Assembly (NCBI GenBank): GCA_018524725.1
Contig: JAEUWP010000188.1
Location: forward strand, 62,001-126,000
DNA length: 64,000 nucleotides
DNA from: Podaxis mareebaensis
Lineage: Eukaryota > Basidiomycota > Agaricomycetes > Agaricales > Agaricaceae
Direction: 5' to 3'
In this document: one piece after another, positions 47,594 to 59,327 of the stretch
Layout of the letters: the number at the start of each line of letters is the position of its first letter
Position numbering within the stretch: position 1 is the stretch's first letter
Notes under the pieces: model-generated
What the model was told of the DNA's origin: nothing
The model's input: only the letters and a program-made list of their open reading frames with translations
Databases searched by the model: none
Translations under genes and position numbers: made by a program

Positions 47594-48793
47594 CTATGCA
47601 AAGCCTGTTTCGTGACGGAAGATCCGGTAACCACCACTATTCTTGACCCTCTGGTAACCAAGAACACCCTCAATCAAAGTCAGGATCAAGGTGGGATTGA
47701 GGGTGTGGCCTCCACCGTAGTTGAGGTTCATGTATGAGTCAATGGTCATAAAGTCTCGGATCCCATGGCTGAAATTAGACTCTTCGATTTCCGTTTTGTA
47801 TATTGGTCTCTGTCAAAGTCCGAGTAAGCATGTGTATACAACGGTCCGGAGTTGATACATACCCTCTTACTATCGTTCGCGTTCGTTTTCGCATGCTTCT
47901 TCAGGTACTCCTCAAGGAAGGTCAAAGTAGGTTCGTGGCTACACTGGATCCATGCGGGGAAAGTCCCAGCATTAAAGATGAGATAAAGAGGAGCAGTTCT
48001 CTTCAGGAGATCCGATGGACGCGGTGTAGTGTCCACTGAAGGCATTCGCATTGGTTTACCAAGTGAAGCGCTTTTGTCGGTAGCGGGGACTGCTGTGGCT
48101 TTATGGGTCTCAATGACAATGTCTGCCCAATCACCTACATCATCTCGGATGCGAGGCTCCTTGATGAGAGAACCTGCAAGATTCTCAGCAGCTGTGGTCG
48201 TCGCCGCAGGTGAAAAGAACCGATCAAAGTCACGCTCGAAGTCATAGTCAATACCCGACATTTGCGGATTCATGGTCTTGGGAATTTCCATATAGAACTT
48301 CTTGTAATCCTTGTCCCATCGACTCTGGACAAGACGATCGGAGGAAGCTGAAGGCTGGAGGGAATGTTAAGTCTGATTCCACTAGGGCCGGATGGACACC
48401 GCTAACCTGGACCCATAGAGTATTGGAGAAGCCCGTGCCTGCTTGAGATAAGTTCTCAAGCAGTTTTTCAGTCCACTGGCTTTGGTCATCCCGCTCGACT
48501 CTCGTCGCGAGTTGTTGGTACCAGGTCACAGTAAGACGAGTGATAGAGGGAACAAAAGTGGCCTTATCGGAGAAATTGCCGTTCAAACTGCTCCATAACG
48601 CGGGCCATTCGGCTTCTGGTTTAATGGTATATCCAAGAGATTTCGCGAGATCATCCACAGCAAGCTGAAGCGCCCCTTCCTTCGCGTTCCAGTTGTCACG
48701 AATGTCAACACGAATTTTGAGAGGCCTGGTAAGAATTTCTCGTTAATTGGATAAGTAGAGTGAGTGCGGAGCTGCTCACAGATCAGAAGTCAT
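47594..48793 (-). CDS. Uncharacterised protein, member 1 of a head-to-head pair
   Basis: The first exon encodes only MTSDL. After an intron the protein continues PLKIRVDIRDNWNAKEGALQ, DDLAKSLGYTIKPEAEWPAL, FVPSITRLTVTWYQQLATRV. A second intron leads to SRWDKDYKKFYMEIPKTMNP and MSGIDYDFERDFDRFF, and a third to the last exon, SHGIRDFMTIDSYMNLNYGG and NPTLILTLIEGVLGYQRV with a TAG stop at 47594-47596. Splice sites are canonical and frames agree. There is no signal peptide and no membrane segment. The N-terminal 45 residues resemble those of the divergent neighbour at 49445 (P-L-x-x-R, IRD, K, then E-x-W), suggesting a common origin. I do not recognise a family and cannot assign a function. Confidence 0.75.
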
Positions 48794-49444
48794 TTTGGAG
48801 TATGTGTCGTGGGATGGTTAAGAAAGAGCGACAATTCCAACTTGAATTTATAGGGGGGAAATATATATGCCAAAGTTCACAGCCAAAAAGTTCAATTGTC
48901 GGCACGAGGTGGTTCTTCTTTCAAGTCATATCTGTTTGATGTACACAGGTCGCAACGAAGTGGACAGCCAGCGCGACAAGTACTGGTCAATCGCTTGCAC
49001 CACGGATTGACATAGCGCGAGAGATACTTAATTTCTCCACACATCATATTTGACTGGTCGTTGACGGCGTGCGACACCAGTTTCTAAATTTGGCGATGGC
49101 ACACAAAAGTGGTGGTTATCAGTGATTCGAGCGCTGGCATATCGCTGAGAGTTTCTTGAATACAGAAGGTCTTGGGCGTCCTCCAGATGCTTCCATAGAT
49201 GATTTTATGAACGGAGGTGAAGATTGGACGATCGACAATGACATAGAGCGTATCAGAATTCCTAACTACGCGTGACTTGTGGGCGCGTACACTTCTTACG
49301 AGTTCATAGACACCTTATCACACGAAAAGCGATGGGCTTGAGACGAAAAAAGGTATAAATACTGGAAAGAAATCGCAGGGGAGGACCAACAAACACACCC
49401 ACTCCAGCGTCTTTAAACGTTAATAACTCTCCACTCAAATCATC
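48794..49444. promoter_or_regulatory. Bidirectional promoter region of the head-to-head pair
   Basis: 651 bases separate the two start codons. TATAAATT lies on the minus strand at 48845-48852, 52 bases before the minus-strand ATG. TATAAATA lies on the plus strand at 49354-49361, 84 bases before the plus-strand ATG. No other gene is visible. Confidence 0.6.
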
Positions 49445-50638
49445 ATGCCGAGGTATACTTTTACCCCCAAGGAGCCCCTTGCCAAGCTCCCTTTGGCCAC
49501 ACGCAAAGAGAGTATGTCTAGTTCGTAGAATATTTGTCGAGCCCAAAATTGACTTAATTTCAGTCAGGGACAAATATGAGTCCAAAAAAGAGGACATAGA
49601 GAGCAGAATCGCTACGGCACTCAAGCTTGACAAGTTCTCCCTCAACCTCAACCCCAACGAAATTTGGGCGTATTACCAGAATGATAACCAGAATGCCGGC
49701 TATGTCCTGGCTGGGTGGGTCTTTTACCGTGCTCCCTTTGGACATTGTCGTTAATTGAGATTTAGCTATGCTGAGGGTTTCGCGTCAGCCATCGAGAGCT
49801 ACGCTCAAGGATTTGGCAACGATGGCATCAATGAATTTAACTCGGCCGTCACAAAAGCAGAACTCACTGTCAAGGTCAACGAGCTCGGCAAGGATGTGAG
49901 TCTTTGTTCTGACTGCTCTGGAGATATTCCAACCGACGTACGTGCACAGGCTCCGACCATCACCACTCGCATCCGAGACGGTGTTTTCGAGATCTTGTTT
50001 CACCACGAGAAGCTAGGCTACAACATGAGCTGGCTCTCCAAGGAAGATATTCTTTCCGCCGTTGATGCCGTTCCTCGCGAAGGTTTGAGTCTTGAGGCCA
50101 AACAATCCATTGATAAAAACTGGGAGCCCAATTATGAGGACGTGACCGACGCCCTCCGCGAGATTTTGAACATTCCGGACCTCAAGCTCGAACCTAACTT
50201 CGTGGAGAACTACAACAAACTCCTTCCTGAGAAGAAGGATGAGACCAGCTTCAAGAGGCAATTCGGTGCCGCCACTTTGGCCTACTTGTGAGTCGGGAGA
50301 TACAACACGGGCTTCGGGCTGTACTAACTGGGATCCTTGCAGCAAGGACCTCAAGTCCAAGTTGGAGTACGAGAAGGTCAAGGATGATGAGATGATCCAG
50401 GAGGGGATTCAAGAGAGCCTCAGCGAGAAAATCGTCAAGCTGCGCGTTGTCGACAAGATAAAGAATGGTTACTACAATGGCACTGCTTTCGAGGATGGTA
50501 TTCTCTACTTGGAGGTGAGCACTAACGTGCTGGGTTGTCGCAATAAGTTTCTGGGAGCTCACTCGGATTCAGACCACTCCTGCCAATTGGTACGTCAACA
50601 CTTGCGACGTGGCAAACAAGCTCATCGAGTCTCTTTGA
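49445..50638 (+). CDS. Uncharacterised protein, member 2 of a head-to-head pair
   Basis: A short first exon (MPRYTFTPKEPLAKLPLATR, KE) is spliced to IRDKYESKKEDIESRIATAL, LDKFSLNLNPNEIWAYYQND, then to a large exon beginning YAEGFASAIESYAQGFGNDG. That exon includes LSLEAKQSIDKNWEPNYEDV, TDALREILNIPDLKLEPNFV and FKRQFGAATLAY. Next comes a Lys/Glu-rich exon ending EDGILYLE, and a final TTPANWYVNTCDVANKLIES before L and stop at 50636-50638. Four introns, all GT..AG. Soluble, no signal peptide, predicted mostly helical with some coiled-coil character. The start region parallels the divergent neighbour (PLATR-x-x-IRD-x-Y against PLKIR-x-x-IRD-x-W). The family and function are unknown to me. Confidence 0.75.
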
Positions 50639-50862
50639 TCATGATGTCTTGTACTCGGAGAATGTATGGTATTAGACTTGTCGAGCTAGCGTCCAGATAT
50701 ACTTATGCAGGTTGTGTTTGACTATGTTTGAGGCGGAGGATGTACAGCCACCGGAAAGACTCAATGAGTGACCGAAAATAACGAGAAGACAAATTTCTTG
50801 CTTTGCTGCATAAAGCAGCATCTTCATCCTCCTCATTCCATCTTCTCTTCCCATTTACAGTA

Positions 50863-53336
50863 ATGACAAAGTATATTCTCGTATCGGGAGGTGTCGTAAG
50901 TGGCATTGGGAAGGGTGTCATCGGTGCGATCTGCGAAAACTTAGTTATCAGTCTCCAGTAATTGAATCCAATCCGTGATGTTCAGCATCGTCCACCGGCC
51001 TCTTGTTGAAAACAACTGGCCTGAAGGTCACTTCCATCAAGATTGACCCTTACATGAACATCGATGCTGGAACTATGAGACCAACTGAGCACGGTGAGCA
51101 GTGGGTCGCAATGGAATATTTCTGAGCAGTTCTGAGTTGAAAGCATCTTATCAAGGTGAAGTTTACGTCCTTAATGATGGAGGGGAAGTTGATCTAGACT
51201 TGGGAAACTACGAACGATATCTGGACGTGACTTTATCCAGAGACAACAACATCACGACTGGAAAAATCTATCGGGAGGTCATTGAGAAAGAGGTTCGCAG
51301 ATACCCTTTGTGAGAATAGTTCAGGGGCTTACTTGGGGCACCCACAGAGGAAAGGGGAATACCTTGGAAAAACCGTTCAAGTATGAAACACTCAGACGCG
51401 TTCCCTCGGAGAAGACCTCATTGCTCTGATCTAGATCGTCCCTCATATTACCAACGCGATTCAAGACTGGATCGAGCGCGTCTCGAAGGTTCCAGTCGAC
51501 GATACCGATGAGGAGCCTGATGTGTGTATCGTCGAGGTATGTTGGTTGCTTGTACTACCCTCTGATACGCGTCTGAGAGTCGTTGTCTAGTTAGGAGGGA
51601 CCGTCGGTGATATCGAGTCTGCTCCCTTCGTTGAGGCCATGCGCCAATTTCAATTCCGTGTCGGATACGAAAACTTCGCACTTATCCATGTTTCCCTCGT
51701 GCCGGATATGCATGGAGAGCAGAAAACGAAGCCCACACAGACGACAGTGCATTCACTGAGAGGTCTGGGTCTCCTCCCCGATCTCGTGCGTGCATCTTTA
51801 CCCCCGTGCTATCCCCAAGACTGATCGTAAGCAGATTGCATGCCGGCTTCTCGTCCCCCAACCACTAAATCCTGCGACAAAGGACAAAATCTCAATGTTC
51901 TGTCACGTCAGCTCCGAGCAGGTATTCGGAGTTCACGACGTAACTTCGGTCTATCACGTCCCCCTCCTGCTGCACTCGCAGGGGATTGTAGAATATCTCA
52001 AAAAGCGCCTGCGTCTTGACAAAGTCAACGTGTCGGAAACCATGCTTGCAAAGGGCAAATCTCTAGAAAAGCGATGGAGGGAGCTGACCGCTGGGTAGGC
52101 TCTTTGAATGGTTAAGATAGAATCGACCTGAGAATGGTTATACAGCCAGGAACGACTCTTCGACACTGTGTCGATCGCGCTGGTTGGAAAATACACGGAT
52201 CTCAAGGATTCCTATATGTCAGTCACAAAAGCGTTGGAACACTCTGCGTTCCGGGTGCACCGAAAACTCATTATTCACGTTCGTTTCTCTCAAACATATC
52301 TTGTGTCACCTCGAACTAATGTTGGAACAATGATGAAACACAGTGGGTAGAGTCATCGGACCTTGAACCAGAAACACAGGAGTCCAACCCTGCGAAATAT
52401 CACGACGCTTGGCGGGCAGTTGTTGGTGCTGGGTGAGTGATTCCGTCACCAACACGGGATGGCATGATTATATCGATTGCAGTGGCATCCTCGTGCCAGG
52501 AGGTTTCGGTGCTCGTGGGACGGAGGGGATGATGCTGGCCACCAAGTATGCCCGAGAACAAAAGATACCTTTCCTCGGTATCTGTCTCGGCTTCCAACTT
52601 GCTGTTATCGAGTGGGCTCGAAACGTTTTGGACATACCAGGTGCGTTCATTTCTCATTACCTCTACTTTCTGTCAACTGAACCTCATTCTAGATGCAACT
52701 TCCGCCGAATTCAATCCTGATGCTAAGCATCCAATCATCATCTTCATGCCCGAAATTTCCAGAACTCACATGGGTGGAACCATGCGATTGGGGCTCCGAC
52801 CTACCGTCTTTGAATCTGGGACTGAGAAATGGTCCAAGGTTAGGAAATTATATGGTGGAGCAGGGAAGATCTGGGAGCGTCATAGACACCGCTATGAAGT
52901 CAATCCTCAATACGTTGAGAGGTTGCAGCAGAGTGGTCTGCCGTTCATTGGTAAGGATGAGAAGGGTGAGCGTATGCAGGTCTTTGAGTTAAAGGGTAAG
53001 CCTATATTCTCAATTTGATACTGTATTTGATCTTTCGCGATCCATTCAGATCACCCATTCTTCGTCGGCTTGCAAGCCCACCCTGAGTTCTGCACCCGTC
53101 CACTTAACCCATCGCCCCCTTTCCTTGGATTCGTTGCCGCTTCATCTGAGAGAGCGATCTTCAACGAGCAAATTGAGCATCAACTTGCGAACTTCAAGCC
53201 ACCACATCCAGAACACGCTATGGTGGACGAGGCTGTTCTGAGGAAAGAGACTGCGGAGACGCGGATGGCGAATGGGATCATCGAGGGCACTCACGTCGAG
53301 GAGCATGTCATTCAGGTCGTTAACAGCGACCCGTGA
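50863..53336 (+). CDS. CTP synthase
   Basis: Makes CTP from UTP using ATP and glutamine ammonia, the last step of pyrimidine nucleotide synthesis. The amidoligase domain begins [20 protein letters not shown] and continues [86 protein letters not shown] and [19 protein letters not shown]. The class I glutaminase domain has [39 protein letters not shown], the nucleophile elbow GICLGFQ with its Cys, [14 protein letters not shown] and the His-Glu dyad in QAHPEF. The gene is interrupted by about nine short introns. ATG 50863 is the only one that gives the invariant MKYI-like start. The stop is TGA at 53334-53336. All motifs intact. Where most CTP synthases have MSPFEHGE this has MRPTEHGE, a small deviation. 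Essential housekeeping enzyme. Confidence 0.95.
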
Positions 53337-53903
53337 GCTTAAAAAAGAAAAACGACATCTACCATTAACGGCACTACTTTTGCATATGGTTGTATAGGAT
53401 CTAGGCCGTACCTATTTGTCTACCCCATGATATGCTAGATGATAAACAGGCTTAGTAGAAGTTTGCGTTGCCCAGCACCTATGTTTTAGCTATGTTTAGG
53501 CAGCCTATGTGATTCAAGGCATCCGGCTCTCCGGTTATACGGCTAAATACCTGTCTATCCCAAAAATAGATTTCCGCCTCTCTTCGCCTACCACTGTCAC
53601 ATAACTTCAATAATTTGGGAACCCAGAGGTAGACTAGGCCTGCAGTTCTTGCACACGGGCCCTTACATCGCTGCGACAATCGGTTTGTTTAACCCTATCG
53701 GAGCTTGACAGTATATTCAGGTGAGAACTCTGCATTTTATGGCGTTGATGATCACAAGTCTGGGCATCTCAAGGCGTGAGATAGAAAGTACTCCAAATTC
53801 TCGCCCGTGCTTGTTAAGAAGGAGGAGCATGAAGTAGCGTGACATTCACTCTTGCTAGCTTCCCATCCGTTGCCTCTCACTGAGAACTCCTACACTTACT
53901 GCG
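53337..53903. other. Intergenic region, no gene seen
   Basis: 3' flank of CTP synthase followed by the promoter and leader of the second P450. Only short motif-less frames. Confidence 0.5.
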
Positions 53904-56069
53904 ATGGACAACAAGTTGATACCGGTGGCGGCTGCATTCTTGGGTGTTTTGATTTATTGGTTACGCTCTCCCAAGCGCTCAAACTTGCCTCTCCCACCTG
54001 GCCCAAGAAAGCTACCTTTGGTTGGAAATCTGCTAGATGTTCCCTTGCAGGATCAATGGCTCGCGTTCTCCCGGATAGCCAAAGAATGCAGTGTGTTTCA
54101 TGAATGACTCGATGCATAGCTTCAACTTATGCATCCTGTACTACAGATAGCGATATAATCCACGTAGATATGGCCGGAGCTTCTGTGGTTGTGCTGGACT
54201 CGCAGGAAGCCATCACAGAGCTCCTAGACAAAAGATCTGCTATCTATTCCAGCCGGTGAGCTGACAGTAGATATGTTTGCGTCCCTTGACATCTTCATTG
54301 CTAGACCGATGACGAAGGTGATCAACGAAATGTGTGTATATGACCATACAAAACTTCATAGATGGATGCTAGCCTAATACTCCCTCTAGGGTGGGGTGGA
54401 ATTGGGCAATGGTCCTGATGCCCTATAATGATCTATGGAAAGAACGACGGCGCATCTTCCAGAAATATTTCCACCCTTCAGATACCTCGCTTCACCGTGC
54501 CCGTGAAATAGAACAACTCCGTATCTTCCTGAACAACCTCCTGGATCAACCGGAGGAGTTTGGAGCACATATCAGGCAGTGGGTTGTTTTTGTTCACGTT
54601 CTTTCGTACTATCAAAGGAGCTCACTTTGCACAAACTTAGTATGATTGGTGCCATTACAATCACCATGAGCTATGGTATCGAGGTTAAGCGGGTCAATGA
54701 TCCTCATGTCGAAATTGCGGAGCGTACAATCGCCCATCTTAGTGACATAGCAACAAATGGGACTTTTCTGGTAGAGTATTTGCCGTTCTTGGAGTATATA
54801 CCGGAGTGGTTCCCGGGAGGCGGGTGGAAGGCAAGAATCAAGGGATTGCAGCAAGAGATGAATGATTTCTTGAACAAGCCCTTCGAGGCAGCCCTCCAGG
54901 CAATTGTTCGTTGATTGGCTCTCCCTTTCGATCACTTTATTGATTCTGAACTAGGAAAACGGGACGTCAAAAGATTCCTTTCTTTCGAGATATTATCAGG
55001 ACCTGCCGGATGGGAAGTTGACTGAGGAAGAGAGGAAAACAATGAAGGAAATGGCTGGACAGATTTTCATTGGTGTGCTCGATCCGTTAACCAATATGAT
55101 TTATTCCTAACGTCTCGGTGCCCAGCGGGTGCTGATACGACTGTCTCTTCAATCACTACCTTCTTTCTTGCTATGGTATCTTATCCAGAAGTCTTTAAGA
55201 GGGCACAGCAAGAGGTGGATCGCGTACTGAAAGGGCGACTACCCGACCATGATGATATGGAGTTGATGCCGTATCTTAGCGCACTACTAAAGGAAGCACT
55301 AAGGTATGTATATACGTGTTCTCCAGCCAGGCAGCTATCGTTCAGAAAGACACACCGTAGATGGCAACCTATTTTCCCTCTAGGTGACTAGGTGTACGCA
55401 CCGACGCAACTAAAGCTAATACGCCGTGTTACTTAGGTGTCTTCCATTCTCTCCTTCAAGATGATAAATACAAGGGATATCATATTCCAGCTGGCTCAGT
55501 TGTGTTGCCCAACGTTTGGTGTGATCGTAGATTTACGGCGTTGAAACCTCTCTGACCATAATCGTAGGTCGTTAAGCTTTGACCCCAAAGAATTTCCGGA
55601 CCCAGAAACCCTTAAACCGGAACGGTTCCTCAAGGACGGTAAATTACATGTTCCAGGAAGAGACCCATCAGACGCCGGTTTCGGTTTCGGCCGAAGGTGA
55701 GGTTTGAATATCCGAATTCTCAACAATCCCGCACCCGGATGAGGGCTGACAGACCGTCGGACATATACATACAGGGTCTGTCAGGGAAGGCATATTGGTG
55801 AATCCATGTGGTTCCTCTGTGCAGCCTCCGTGCTGGCGTTGTTTGATATTTCCAAGGCTGTGGATGAGAAGGGGAATGTGATCGAGCCCCGTTGTGAATT
55901 CAACAGAGTTGGAACGATCAGGTGTGCTTTCAAACACATATTTCCGCTACTCTAGTTTCTCATCCTTCGTTTTCCCCGACACTTTCTACGTAGACAACCT
56001 GGTCGATTTGCGTGTTCTATCAAGCCGCGCTCTCAAGAGGCTGTTGACTTGATCCGGTCTTTAATCTGA
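53904..56069 (+). CDS. Cytochrome P450 monooxygenase, second gene
   Basis: ER-bound heme monooxygenase. The N-terminus has an anchor (LIPVAAAFLGVLIYWL), then the Pro-rich hinge LPLPPGPRKLPLVGNLLDVP. After splicing come IIHVDMAGASVVVLDSQEAI, GWNWAMVLMPYNDLWKERRR, the I-helix GGADTTVSSITTFFLAM, the K-helix ExxR in LLKEALR followed by WQPIFPLG, YKGYHIPAGSVVLPNVW, FPDPETLKPERFL and the heme loop FGFGRRVCQGRHI. The C-terminus is SIKPRSQEAVDLIRSL with stop at 56067-56069. The overall style (PPGPRKLPLVGN, GADTT, FGFGRRVC) is that of the large basidiomycete CYP clans whose members often take multi-ring or secondary-metabolite substrates. The family cannot be fixed by eye. It has roughly ten short introns and no disabling change was found. 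Confidence 0.88.
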
Positions 56070-56600
56070 ATAATGTCACTTAAGACCTGAAGGGGCATGG
56101 GGTTTATCTTCTCATGAGCCGAGCAAAATCGTGACCTTAACTCGTTTCAAGTTGCGCGAGATGTCCTCTTTCTGGTCCTTCAAATGGAGATGAGATGAAA
56201 CATGTTTGAGACTGAATGTCTTTGTACTACTATGTAATTATCACTGGAAATTCTTTGTTTAGCGGGTGTTCTCTGTCCGAGTTGAGTCTCCCAGCATCGA
56301 CGTAAGCGATTCTTTGCTTCTTGCACATCAAAATTATTGACATGTTCATCAATTTCCAGGCCACTAAGAACAAATTAGTGTGCCGAACATCAGTGACATG
56401 GGTTCCGCAAACCTCAGAATTACATCCTATACATATACTTAGTCACATACACGAAGAATATGGACAAGGACAACTTACTCTGACTTTCCGGGGGAGTTTG
56501 AGGTCTTGCGATCAAAGCAAGGTAAGTTTCCCACGAACGAGCTGGAAAATAGATTTTACGTGTTACATCACCCTTTCTGTCTTCAACAACTTCTGTCACA
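56070..56600. other. Intergenic region, no gene seen
   Basis: 3' flank of the P450 and promoter or leader of the PWI/SR gene. Short motif-less frames only. Confidence 0.5.
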
Positions 56601-58390
56601 ATGGCGGATGCTGGTGAGTCGTGTCTCGGAATTTTCAACGCTCAGACTGAAGCATTATGCCATGTACCAGGATTCTTCAAGGGAACGTCCGCAGAGCAGG
56701 ACAGACGGTTTTCGGACAAGGAAACCAAGCTCCTCAAGACCATGAAATTCCCTCCTGAATTTGATAAGAAGGTCGAGGGCTAGCTTCTTCGCGGTTAGAA
56801 CATATCTATTGACAACCCTTCTCATTCAGGTGGACATGCGTAAAGTGAACCTAACCGTAATCAGACCATGGATCGCCAAGAAGATTGTCGAGTTGGTTGG
56901 ATTCGAGGATGAAGTCGTCATTGAGTACGCTATGGGTCTTCTGGAAGACGAGTCACAACCGGTACGCTATGTTGTGTTTCTCGATACCGACATTTACTGA
57001 CATCCTTGCAGACACCGGACCCCAGAAAGATGCAAATCAATCTCACAGGTTTCTTGACAAAGGATACGCCGGCATTCATGTCGGCACTTTGGAAACTACT
57101 TCTCGAAGCTCAAGAAGACGTGACAGGTGTACCACGTACAATGGTTGAAGAGAAGAAGCAAGAAATGCGCAAGGCCAGAGAGAATGACACTCGGGCAATC
57201 GACGAACGTGACCGTCGAGCGCGTCTTGACGAAGTTAGGGGAGATAATGAGCGTGGAAGGGGGGGAGGATCCGGACGAGGTCGAGGCAGGGGGCGCGGAA
57301 GAGGAAGGGGAGGATTTGATGATGACCGAAGGCCTCGTGATTCTGGATGGGGAGGAAGAGGAGGCGGTCCTGGCGGTGGCGTAAGTGTCAGGAGTTTTAT
57401 TCTACGTGCATATGGCAGCTCATTTGAACCCCTCCCCCTTTTTGTGCGTATTTAGGGCCGAGGCCGCAGATACTCTCCCTCTCCGCCACGCCGTAATAGG
57501 TCAGCATCAATGGCGTCCTCCAGAGGTTCACGTTCACCACCCCGGAGATTCCGTTCTCCTCCCCGAAAACGATCCCCATCGTTTTCACGCTCTCGAACAC
57601 CTCCAGGACGCCGCAACCGTTCTTCAATAGCAGGCTCCCTCTCACGTTCACGCTCACCTTCCCCTATACGTTCATCCCGTTCTCGTTCGCGCACACCTAT
57701 CTCACGCCGTCGTCCTCGTTCGCCTTCATACACACCTCCCTCACGCGACCGTGACCATGACCGGAAATATAAAGGGCGTAGGGATGCCAGGAGTCCGCCT
57801 CCGCGTGGACGTCGTGGCTCGCCTGGTGCTCGATCACATGCAGATTCGCGGAGTCGCTCAAGGTCGCCTCCACCTCGAGGGTATCACCCCAGACGAAGGA
57901 GTGCTAGTCCTCCGCCTAGGCGAAGGAGCCCTGGTCTACGCGGTGGACGGAGGAGGAGCCCATCTAGCTCTACGATTTCGAGGTCTCCTTCGCCTAGGAG
58001 ACGGAGTGGTGAGCGAAGACCACCTCGGGGAAGGGGGCGCTACCAGAGTCGAAGCCGGAGCCGGACGCCGAAGTTCAGAGACAATAGGATGGATGTGGAC
58101 GAGAGGGACAGCGGTAGAGTTGGTGGAAGTGGAGCTGGAGGAAGTGGTGAGCTGAAGATCCGAGGACAGGCAGAGGTGGAGAGGCGCAAGAGTAAGTGGG
58201 ATGAAGCGCCGGCTCCGAGTGCTGATGTGCGCTTTTCCGATTCAGTTCTGAAAGTGTATGGTACTGATTCTTTGTAACTCCCTTATAGGCGCCGAATACC
58301 GAATCACGAGCTGAACTTGAAAGGAGGGAGAATGAGCTCAAAGAAAAAGCGTTGAGGAACAAAGTCATGAGGACTAGGAAGGGAGTTTAG
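56601..58390 (+). CDS. PWI-domain SR-rich splicing factor (SRm160/SRRM1-like)
   Basis: Nuclear protein of the SRm160 type, a splicing coactivator. The first exon encodes MADAG, then FFKGTSAEQDRRFSDKETKL, LKTMKFPPEFDKKV. The PWI domain follows: DMRKVNLTVIRPWIAKKIVE, LVGFEDEVVIEYAMGLLEDE, and MQINLTGFLTKDTPAFMSAL with WKLLLEAQ. An RGG-rich stretch (many GRGRG units) leads into a long Arg/Ser tail with SRSRSRSP-type repeats and a Lys/Glu-rich end. The last intron (about 58255-58288) joins DSVLK to APNTESRAELERRENELKEK and ALRNKVMRTRKGV before TAG at 58388-58390. The Pro-Trp-Ile core (RPWIAKK) is present. The protein probably binds nucleic acid through PWI and partners through RS dipeptides. Other reading frames of the RS region are open because of its composition and are not genes. 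Confidence 0.9.
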
Positions 58391-59327
58391 CAGTTTGGTC
58401 GACTGGGGGACAGACTAACTTGCGATCGGCAAGTGTAAACTTGACTTTCTTTTTCATTGCCTCTATGCCCCCTACTTTAAACAAATTCGTTCTGCTTATG
58501 TCACCCTTCTCTTGTCTAGCTGTTGGCCTCCTGTCCTCTCTCCTCAACTGATAGCTGATAAACAAAAAATACGGGCTGACCAGGGACCGCAATAATGCTT
58601 TCTATTAAATTCGTCCGATGACTTTTATAGATGACTGGTTCGCCTCTTCGTTTTTTATCCGTATCTCGGAAATACATTTCTGACCACTTGTTGTCTTGAG
58701 GCAATTGGCATGCGCCATGTGTATGGCATGAGAGCCTTTGAGGCCCGAGCACGAAAGTAAAGTTTAGCCGTTTCTTGACATCGATGGGCTTGGCATGATA
58801 CTTCTAGTGCTCATGTCATAATCGGAAAATACCCACCTATCGACCCCAATAGCTAGCACCTTGTTAGATGGCTTACAGTGTACGGGAGAATGGTCACAGG
58901 ATATCCGTCTAGCTTCCGAGATTGTTGCAACCGAACGCCTCCAAGGCAACGATAAACCACCGGATGAATGGAGGCATATATACGGATGGGCAAAGTCGTT
59001 GCAAGTTTCTCCGACTTTAGATCTGAAGGTTCTTTGTTCGAACTATGGATTCCGAAGAATGGTCAGCAGTCGGTGGAGGCGATTCAATGAAGAGTTCCAT
59101 TGGTTGGTGTTGGTTGTGTTCTTTATGTTTTCTTCCGGGATGCTATATGTGAAGAAAGAGACTTTCTTGGGACCTGATATGCGGATCTCTGAACCTCTTT
59201 GAAGGTTCCCTTGGCATATCTGGGCAGGTTCGAGTGGAGAAGATATCCCGTGTTGGTGTGGGGCAGCTGAAGGTGGAATATAAGAAGACTGACTACCAAC
59301 GCGATAGTTCGTGGCTTTCTACCGAAG
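58391..59327. other. Intergenic region, no convincing gene
   Basis: A plus-strand frame at 58861-59202 (113 codons) contains a hydrophobic run (FHWLVLVVFFMFSSGMLYV) but has no family match and overlaps the likely promoter of the AA9 gene, so I do not call it. Confidence 0.45.

Noticed and set aside
57127..58155. Long open frames in other phases and on the minus strand across the SR-rich exon region
   Set aside because: They are a by-product of Arg/Ser-repeat composition. The spliced PWI/SR frame explains the region.
58861..59202. 113-codon plus-strand frame with a hydrophobic stretch
   Set aside because: No family match; it overlaps the expected promoter of the AA9 gene and has no supporting splice or promoter signals.
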